From contig NZ_CP143258.1 in assembly GCF_036320655.1 (NCBI RefSeq), forward strand, positions 2,046,001 to 2,110,000: a DNA stretch of 64,000 nt. Reading direction: 5' to 3'. The notes below the pieces were generated by a model. That model was not told the DNA's origin. It did no database searches and was given only the letters and a program-made list of their open reading frames with translations. The first letter of the stretch is position 1. Each line of letters opens with the position of its first letter. The translations under genes and the position numbers were made by a program. Shown piece after piece: positions 1 to 5,509 of the stretch. The DNA is from Porphyromonas pogonae (GTDB taxonomy: Bacteria; Bacteroidota; Bacteroidia; Bacteroidales; Porphyromonadaceae).

Positions 1-1
1 C

Positions 2-982
2 CAGAAGAAACAGCTGCGTAAAAAAATTGGATTTAATGAGAAAGAATCGTCTCGTTGGGCTGCATCGGCTAAAATGGCAAACGCGAATTTGCCAGAAAAT
101 TTACGTAAAACCATGGTGGGTGATCGTGAGAATGATATCTACACCGTCATGAGTAAGACGTTGGAAGAAGGATGTGATTTTCTGATTCGCTCCATTCACA
201 ATCGGCTTCTCGAGGGAGATTCAAAATCTAAAAAAGAACGTATCATCGAATGGTTGGATAAACAACCGGTTAGTTTCAGTTGCACATCCCAGATCACTAG
301 GCAAAATAGGCGTAAACCTCGCAAGGCGTTGTTCGACGTCAAATATGCACCAGTCACTTTCGGCAACACAGGTAATGGTAAAGACGATGTTTCAAAGAGT
401 ATTAGCTGCCACTACGTTCATGTCAGAGAAGATGCCGGTAGCGTTCCCGAGGGTGAAAAGCCTATCGAATGGCGTTTGCTCACCTCGCACGAAGTAAAGA
501 GTAAGGAAGATGCACTCCGGATTATACAGTGGTACAAGTATCGATGGCATATCGAAGAAGTCTTTAGATTAATGAAAACCAAAGGCTTGGGTATTACCTC
601 TGCCCAATTAGAAAACGGTATGGCGATGAAAAAGCTTATGGCAATGGGGTTCTATGTTGTGCTAAAGTGTATGACTCTAAAGAAAAAATATGACACTGCC
701 AATGAGAGCGTTTCATGTAATCGACTCTTTACAGAGGAAGAGTGCGAGATGCTGCATCTAGAGATGGAAATGCTACATAAAGAGTCTCCTCGATCAAAAG
801 ATGGGAATAATCCTTTTCGGGAAGATTCGTTAGCTTGGGCTTCGTGGATAATAGCCCGACTGGGATCATGGAAAGCTTATGTAAAATCTGGCGGACCTCC
901 AGGATATAATACCATGTGCAAAGGTCTAAAGGTTTTCCATGAGCACCTCACTGTACTATCTTTCATGAAACAAAAAAATTAA
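2..982 (+). CDS. IS4-family (Tn5-like) transposase, 5' end outside the window
   Basis: The reading frame is open from base 2, so the gene enters from the left and the Met at 74 is probably internal. The product is a DDE transposase that cuts and joins the ends of its insertion sequence. Counting from the Met at 74, residues 16-21 (GDREND) match the conserved block around the second catalytic Asp. Residues 154-168 fit the IS4 signature Y-x2-R-x3-E-x6-K exactly (Y154, R157, E161, K168), which carries the catalytic Glu. The C-terminal part is complete and ends in TAA. The right terminal repeat of the element could not be fixed without the left end. Whether the element is intact cannot be judged from this window. 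Confidence 0.85.
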   Translation, partial: QKKQLRKKIGFNEKESSRWAASAKMANANLPENLRKTMVGDRENDIYTVMSKTLEEGCDFLIRSIHNRLLEGDSKSKKERIIEWLDKQPVSFSCTSQITRQNRRKPRKALFDVKYAPVTFGNTGNGKDDVSKSISCHYVHVREDAGSVPEGEKPIEWRLLTSHEVKSKEDALRIIQWYKYRWHIEEVFRLMKTKGLGITSAQLENGMAMKKLMAMGFYVVLKCMTLKKKYDTANESVSCNRLFTEEECEMLHLEMEMLHKESPRSKDGNNPFREDSLAWASWIIARLGSWKAYVKSGGPPGYNTMCKGLKVFHEHLTVLSFMKQKN

Positions 983-1002
983 AAGATGTGTATAAAGATT
1001 AG

Positions 1003-1040
1003 CTTGGAGAAGGGGGCGGGGGGGGGGGATTGACCGCTTG
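1003..1040 (-). repeat. Partial inverted copy of the 120-bp dispersed repeat, with a G11 tract
   Basis: Read on the minus strand, this stretch repeats the core of the 120-bp repeat that starts at 1054 (CGGTCAATCCCC, a long C run, then CCCCTTCTCCAAG). Where the full copies have CCCCCTGCCCCC, this copy has a homopolymer: eleven G on the plus strand at 1018-1028. A tract of this length would be prone to slippage, but no gene start or promoter that it would switch is visible here. Confidence 0.6.
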
Positions 1041-1053
1041 TCTAATCTCCCCC

Positions 1054-1174
1054 TTTGCATCCATAAAAGCTCACCTTTTCATCAATCCCCTTTGGTATCT
1101 ACTTAGCTCTCTTCTCGTCAATCCCCCTGCCCCCTTCTCCAAGGGGGAGGCAAAGACATTGCTTACTTTTTGGG
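1054..1174. repeat. 120-bp dispersed repeat, copy A
   Basis: This stretch begins TTTGCATCCATAAAAGCT and ends TTGCTTACTTTTTGGG. It is nearly identical to 4080-4199, in the same orientation. The two copies bracket the HU gene, the reverse transcriptase and the template repeat. Part of the right half (CTTCTCCAAGGGGGAGGCA) recurs at 10672-10700. It lies between the transposase and HU genes and does not look coding. Confidence 0.8.
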
Positions 1175-1191
1175 GGGAGGGGAGAAGTATG

Positions 1192-1704
1192 TCACAAGCC
1201 TGAGCCAGGGTTTGGAGGCGTCCCACTGCCGGCATTATCTCCCGGTGTAACCCCACCCGCTCCAGGCTTAGCGGACTTGAGGACTTTGCGACGCCCCGTC
1301 TCAGCACTCACTCGCTCATAGGCGAGCCCTTGGCCACCTCGTGTGGTTGCACTAGCTTTGAGTTCCTTGGAAGGAGTAAAAAGTATCTTGGGCGTACGAA
1401 TCAACCCAGTGTTGAAATCGCCCTCCTTTTCTACAGCTTTGGAACCGAATGAGAGGCGGAAGGAGCCAAAGTCTTCCAGACGCACTATGCGCCCCTTGAC
1501 CAACTCCTCATTCATCACATACACCATGCGATCCAGCACCGCACGCACATCGGCACTCGTCATAGCAGAGTACTCTGCTATGCGAGTGCACAGCTCCTTG
1601 AAGTTCATGTCGTCGAGGTATACCGGCTGTGCCGTGTAGATGTTTTTACCTTTTTGGGGGCCAATATTGATCTTGCGCCCCACGAGTTTGAATTTGATAC
1701 TCAT
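1192..1704 (-). CDS. HU-family (HU-HIG type) DNA-binding protein
   Basis: This is a 170-residue protein of the long HU-like family common in Bacteroidales. Members bend and wrap DNA non-specifically, like HU/IHF. The N-terminal 35 residues form the extra strand-rich segment of this family. Residues about 35-90 hold the helical HU dimerisation core, with the family block GRIVRLEDFGSFRLSF, followed by a PSKEL segment. The C-terminal 40 residues are Gly/Pro-rich and look disordered (ending PPNPGSGL), as is usual in this family. It is the last gene of the minus-strand block, downstream of the DGR reverse transcriptase, with a 22-bp-period array just upstream. A direct role in DGR retrohoming is only a guess from position. 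Confidence 0.85.
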   Translation of the reverse strand: MSIKFKLVGRKINIGPQKGKNIYTAQPVYLDDMNFKELCTRIAEYSAMTSADVRAVLDRMVYVMNEELVKGRIVRLEDFGSFRLSFGSKAVEKEGDFNTGLIRTPKILFTPSKELKASATTRGGQGLAYERVSAETGRRKVLKSAKPGAGGVTPGDNAGSGTPPNPGSGL

Positions 1705-1785
1705 TGTCTTTGTTTTTTATTAGTTTAATATTCGTTTACGCCCATCCTCACTGGACAGGCCAATGCATCTGTCATAGGGTCACCG

Positions 1786-1916
1786 TAGCTACCTGTACTT
1801 CAGGTCATCGTTAGGTGTACTTGCAGCCATCGCTACACGTACAGGAGACACACCGTTACTTGTACGTGCAGCATCGACACCCTGTACAAATAGCGGTGAT
1901 AGCCTGTACATGCAAT
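1786..1916. repeat. Degenerate 22-bp tandem array centred on GTAC
   Basis: Six GTAC tetramers start at 1795, 1817, 1839, 1862, 1884 and 1906, with spacings of 22, 22, 23, 22 and 22. A second motif, CATCG or a close variant, recurs with the same period between them (about 1806, 1828, 1850 and 1872), so this is a true tandem repeat and not a chance series of GTAC. The array lies between the reverse transcriptase stop and the HU start, in the presumed upstream region of the HU gene. Twenty-two bp is two helical turns, so all GTAC cores face the same side of the DNA. Confidence 0.75.
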
Positions 1917-1990
1917 AGGGAGAGAGAGGTTTGTGTCTGGGATACCTTCGACCTTGTAGTTTCTTTTTTATTATTACCATCTTTTTTAGT

Positions 1991-3361
1991 CTATCGATTG
2001 CTTGTTTTCTTTTGGTGTTCTTTATCATAGAGGAGAGGAGATACTTTTGTTTCACCCGATGAGAGTCTCAGAGTGTTGCCACCTGCGTGTGTCTCTCTCT
2101 TATCAGGCAGTATCCCATGAGCATGAAGCACAAACTTGTGTAAGAAAGGTGTAGCATACGCTATCTCAAAAAGCGCACTATCTCGAAACATACGCTTACG
2201 CACGCCATATGATGCCGTGCCCGTTAGTATCCCCAAATACGAGTTAGCATGAGCCAGCATATACTCCCGGTATTTTCGTTGTTTTCTTATCTCCCCAGGC
2301 TGTGCAGCAACTTCCTCATTGAGCTTTGCTACTCTTTTGCATATGCGTTTTCGGGTGGCGTGGCTCAGGTATCTTCGGTAAGGCTTGAGGTGAATGCCCA
2401 GAAAGGTCACCCCCTTTTTCACCTCCTGTAGTTTTATCTTGTTCGGGTGCAGTTCCAGCCCCCAGACTTCACTGAGGCGGCGTGCCATAGGGGCTATCAG
2501 AGATTTGAGATACTCTGCATCCGTGTGTATGAGGTAGAAGTCATCCACATATCGTCCGTAGTGCCTGATATGGAAGTCGCTTTTGACCCACCGGTCAAAG
2601 TCGTTGAGGTATAGATTGCTAAAAAGCTGTGAGGTCAGGTTGCCTATAGGTAGTCCGCACATATCGGGTGAGTACAGCAAGCTTTTGGAAGGTGGCAAGC
2701 CTTTGCTCAAGGCAGGGTTGCCACGGTACACACAATTTCTGATAGGGTCATGGTATATCACTTTATGCAGTAGCTCAGTCACCAGTCTATGCTTGGGCAG
2801 CTCACGTAGTAGCTTGCCCGCAGGGTGGCGCTGCGAGCCTATCTTATCCATCAGAGTCATAGCCTTGCGGTAGAGTATATTCCGATCTATGTGCATGAAA
2901 TAGCCACGAATGTCGAGTTGCAGTACATAGGCAGGGCGAGTATACTGCTGTGAGCAGGAGAGGATGTGATGTTTCAGGCGCTCTACCCCAAAGTGAGTAC
3001 CCTTGCCCGTGCGGCATGAGTAGCAATCATGTATCAGCAGTCTCTCCAGCGTGGGGTTGAGATAAGCATGGATGTAGTGGTGTACTATGCGGTCACGGAA
3101 GTCTGCCGCTATCACCTCACGCAGTACCGGGGAGGTCACCATGAATCGGGTGCAAGGCCTGATCTCATAGCAGCCGTCCATAATGCTCCGAGCCAGATCC
3201 GTAAGCTCCTCCTCGAAGCGTAGCTCAAACTCCAGGCGTGGCTTGCTACTGCGTTTGTGCCGTGAGGCAGCAGTATATGCCACCAGCAGGTCAGCCATGA
3301 GTTCGTGGTATGTTTGTGTAGTGGCTATAGCGTTTGTACTCATTATATCACTGTATATCAT
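1991..3361 (-). CDS. DGR reverse transcriptase
   Basis: This enzyme copies the template-repeat RNA into adenine-mutated cDNA that replaces the variable repeat of the target gene. It has 456 residues; a start at the Met codon ending at 3343 (MSTNAIATTQ) is equally likely. Visible RT motifs are LQLDIRGYF with the first catalytic Asp at residue 150, LPIGNLTSQ at 237-245, and GRYVDDFYLIH with the catalytic Asp pair at 273-274. The IGxxxSQ form of motif 4, in place of the QGxxxSP of group II introns and retroviruses, is typical of DGR and retron enzymes. There is no maturase or endonuclease domain. The template repeat lies 157 bp upstream and avd beyond it, the classic VR-avd-TR-RT order. Confidence 0.95.
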   Translation of the reverse strand: MIYSDIMSTNAIATTQTYHELMADLLVAYTAASRHKRSSKPRLEFELRFEEELTDLARSIMDGCYEIRPCTRFMVTSPVLREVIAADFRDRIVHHYIHAYLNPTLERLLIHDCYSCRTGKGTHFGVERLKHHILSCSQQYTRPAYVLQLDIRGYFMHIDRNILYRKAMTLMDKIGSQRHPAGKLLRELPKHRLVTELLHKVIYHDPIRNCVYRGNPALSKGLPPSKSLLYSPDMCGLPIGNLTSQLFSNLYLNDFDRWVKSDFHIRHYGRYVDDFYLIHTDAEYLKSLIAPMARRLSEVWGLELHPNKIKLQEVKKGVTFLGIHLKPYRRYLSHATRKRICKRVAKLNEEVAAQPGEIRKQRKYREYMLAHANSYLGILTGTASYGVRKRMFRDSALFEIAYATPFLHKFVLHAHGILPDKRETHAGGNTLRLSSGETKVSPLLYDKEHQKKTSNR

Positions 3362-3517
3362 TGTTCATTTTCATATCTGCCGTAGCAGAGAGAGAGAGAT
3401 GAGAGGGGATCATAGCCTCTCATCTTACTTCATCTACCGTAGAGGAGAGAGAGCTTGTATGCATACACCCGGTGAGTGTGAGGTGGCGGTGAGATATAGA
3501 GCCAAGGCGGCAGGTTC

Positions 3518-3675
3518 CTCGGAGAACGGACGCACAGCCATCCCGTTGGTCTGGTTGTTGTTGTTCACGTTCGCGTTGCTATTGTTCACGTTCATGTTGT
3601 ACGCGTTGCTACTATTGTTCGCCGTGGCCGACCAGAAGTAGCCGTTCGAGCCACGGTTGTTAGGCGAAGCGGCAG
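3518..3675 (-). repeat. DGR template repeat (TR)
   Basis: This 158-bp stretch aligns without gaps to 5513-5670 at a constant offset of 1995. It differs at 20 positions: T on the plus strand (A on the coding strand) at 19 of them, and one other at 3636. Translated in the frame of the target gene it is rich in Asn AAC codons (for example NNSNANVNNNNQTNG). AAC is the usual DGR template codon, because changing its two A residues cannot make a stop codon. The 28 bp nearest the RT side (3518-3545) match the variable repeat exactly and are the likely initiation-of-mutagenic-homing segment. It does not itself lie in an open gene. Confidence 0.97.
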
Positions 3676-4079
3676 CACTATGTCACACAAAAAAGTAACC
3701 TCTGATACTATATCGAGGTGAGTACCGGGCATCTCTTCCTGATATTTCGGAGAGACCCGCACTCTCAGCGATACCCCTTTGCATTCGGGACATAACCGGA
3801 GGCGGGCAGTTGTGGGCAAGAAGCTCGCACGGGGCAGCAGCTATGCTGTGGTGACCATCCTGGAGCTATCTCTCACTCCTCCTCGCCTTGACGGTGGGTT
3901 ACCGAACCTACCATAATCCTCTCCTGCTCTGCACTATGACATAGGAGCAGGACTCTCATTACAATGCTTTTACATCGCACTTGGCCTTTTCTCACACGCA
4001 CCCCTCACACCATTTTGAGGTTGCACTCAGAGACACAGGGACGTTTATCTCTGTATGCTGTGCTTTTGTCAATGCTCGT
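3676..4079. other. Non-coding spacer between TR and avd
   Basis: No convincing gene lies here on either strand. In characterised DGRs the RNA upstream of TR is part of the functional template transcript. This spacer is the matching segment on the minus strand and probably belongs to the TR RNA. No secondary structure was resolved by eye. Confidence 0.5.
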
Positions 4080-4199
4080 TTTGCATCCATAAAAGCTGTT
4101 CCTTTTCCTCAATCCCCTTGCATCTACTTAGCTCTCTTCTCGTCAATCCCCCTGCCCCCTTCTCCAAGGGGGAAGCAAAGACATTGCTTACTTTTTGGG
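4080..4199. repeat. 120-bp dispersed repeat, copy B
   Basis: Second full copy of the repeat at 1054-1174, in the same orientation, with scattered substitutions and short indels mostly in its first 50 bp. The right half, from CTACTTAGCTCTCTTCTCGT onward, is almost unchanged. It sits between avd and the template repeat. Confidence 0.8.
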
Positions 4200-4277
4200 A
4201 GAGGCAGAGAGGCGTAGCATTCTTCCTATCGAAAAAACGCATCCGAGGGGGAGGCAGGAGAAGAGGCTGAGACACGC

Positions 4278-4652
4278 TCATCTCACATTAGCATCATGAG
4301 GGAGCTTCGTCACAGATGTCACATGCTTCTCCCATGCGGTGAGTTGCTTGGATATGTCAGCTATGCTTTCTGTGATCATCACACATTGCTTGAGAGAGAG
4401 TAGCTTCAGCTCTCGCATGAGCCTGAAATGCACTCGCACCCTCACCAGCTCCTGTCTGGCACGTGATATATGATCAGCTTTGTCACGCACTATATTCGCA
4501 CGGTATATCTCCATCAGTACTTCCTGTAAGGTGCGCTTCATCTCCTCTGCCAGCGTGTATCTGTACTCACGCTGTATCTTCACCGTGTATCTGTACACAT
4601 AGATTAGCAGGTCAAAGGTGGCTTTGTATACCGGTAGGTTTTCGTAGTTCAT
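4278..4652 (-). CDS. avd: Avd, DGR accessory variability determinant
   Basis: This is a small 124-residue, all-helical, basic protein. It opens NYENLPVYKATFDLLIYVYR and continues with three further amphipathic helices, fitting the four-helix bundle of bAvd and the related 23S rRNA intervening-sequence proteins. In known DGRs, Avd forms a pentameric barrel that binds the reverse transcriptase and the template RNA and is needed for cDNA synthesis. Its length matches the family. It lies between the MutS-like gene and the template repeat on the same strand as the target gene and RT, which supports the call independently of sequence. Confidence 0.9.
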   Translation of the reverse strand: MNYENLPVYKATFDLLIYVYRYTVKIQREYRYTLAEEMKRTLQEVLMEIYRANIVRDKADHISRARQELVRVRVHFRLMRELKLLSLKQCVMITESIADISKQLTAWEKHVTSVTKLPHDANVR

Positions 4653-4790
4653 GGCTGATTATTTCTTTGTCTATACATGTTGCGACATGGGATCTATGTC
4701 CGTATTTTCTCATGATATGCCCGGGAAGTAATGTAAGAGGAGTGAAAAACATAAATACCATCAGTAGCATACAAAATAGCAAGGTGATTC

Positions 4791-5384
4791 TTACCCTCTC
4801 TCACACCCATGCTCCGCCACCATCTGCCTCAGCTCTGCCACAAACAGCATACATCTCATGGGTGTAGCGGCTTCCAAGTGGAAGTTCTTCAGCTTTTCCA
4901 GTGCGGCTCTTTCTGCAGAGGTCACCGTAAAGGCTATGCTACGCATGCTATCATGGCATAGAGACTCATCTACCGGCACATCCTCAGTGAGCATACTCGG
5001 GGGGAATAGGGGTGTTTTGCGCACAGGAGGAGTATCCATGGGTATATTTTCTCTCCATGACCCGAAGTCCGCCTCCGGTGCTACCATGTCTTGGTTTATA
5101 GGTATCAGTATGACTTTACCTCCTGAGTTGGGCTCTTCCCGGGGCTTACAGCCTGCCGGTAGTTGCAGGGAGGCGAGTGTGCTGATGGGAAAACCCGTCG
5201 ATACTACATCACGATGCACTGATTTGTAATATTTGCGCTTGGCTCTGTAGCTCCTGATGTGGTGTACAAATAAGTAAGCCGAGTATTCGTAAGCTTTGTA
5301 GAATACGCCCTCAGCGTAGAGCCTGACAGTGGGTTCACTGTTGTGGTTAGATTCGGTTGCCAGTATATCTTTGATACATGTCAT
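4791..5384 (-). CDS. MutS-like DGR accessory protein (MSL type)
   Basis: The 197-residue protein has an N-terminal part, about residues 15-75 (LYAEGVFYKAYEYSAYLFV through VVSTGFP), that resembles the mismatch-recognition domain I of MutS. That domain also has a Phe-Tyr-rich block leading to a short strand. The rest is a Pro-rich linker and a C-terminal helix pair (ERAALEKLKNF, CMLFVAELRQMV). MutS-like genes have been reported as accessory genes in some DGRs, and the position here, between the target gene and avd, fits. No ATPase domain is present, so it cannot be a full MutS. Its function in diversification is unknown. Confidence 0.65.
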   Translation of the reverse strand: MTCIKDILATESNHNSEPTVRLYAEGVFYKAYEYSAYLFVHHIRSYRAKRKYYKSVHRDVVSTGFPISTLASLQLPAGCKPREEPNSGGKVILIPINQDMVAPEADFGSWRENIPMDTPPVRKTPLFPPSMLTEDVPVDESLCHDSMRSIAFTVTSAERAALEKLKNFHLEAATPMRCMLFVAELRQMVAEHGCERG

Positions 5385-5438
5385 GGTAGTGATCTTAAAA
5401 AAAAATTCGACCGCTTCGCGGTTCTTACTTCTTTTTGA

Positions 5439-5464
5439 CGCCTCCGCCTTTGAGGGCGGAGGCG
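5439..5464. promoter_or_regulatory. Perfect 10-bp hairpin downstream of the variable repeat
   Basis: Arms 5439-5448 (CGCCTCCGCC) and 5455-5464 (GGCGGAGGCG) are perfectly complementary around a 6-base loop. A small 4-bp hairpin (CCGC/GCGG) follows at 5411-5421. On the minus strand this hairpin is followed by A residues, not T, so it does not look like a terminator. Confidence 0.6.
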
Positions 5465-5485
5465 AAATAAAACAAATGAATCGAA

Positions 5486-5508
5486 TAAAACGGCAGTGCG
5501 CCGTTTTA
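5486..5508. promoter_or_regulatory. Perfect 9-bp hairpin directly after the target-gene stop codon
   Basis: Arms 5486-5494 (TAAAACGGC) and 5500-5508 (GCCGTTTTA) pair perfectly around a 5-base loop, one base beyond the stop codon at 5510-5512. In the Bordetella phage DGR a hairpin/cruciform just downstream of the variable repeat is needed for efficient retrohoming, and this one sits in the same place. On the minus strand the stem ends in TTTTATTCG, so it could also act as a weak terminator. Confidence 0.7.
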
Positions 5509-5509
5509 G

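Noticed and set aside
1018-1028. G11 tract as a phase-variation switch
   Set aside because: It lies between a transposase and an HU gene end, not in a promoter or early coding region.
1789-2055. 88-residue minus-strand frame at the end of the RT gene
   Set aside because: It overlaps the RT coding end and the GTAC array; its sequence follows the repeats and shows no protein features.
1991-3361. RT as a retron or group II intron enzyme
   Set aside because: No msr/msd RNA, maturase or endonuclease domain; the TR/VR pair and Avd identify a DGR.
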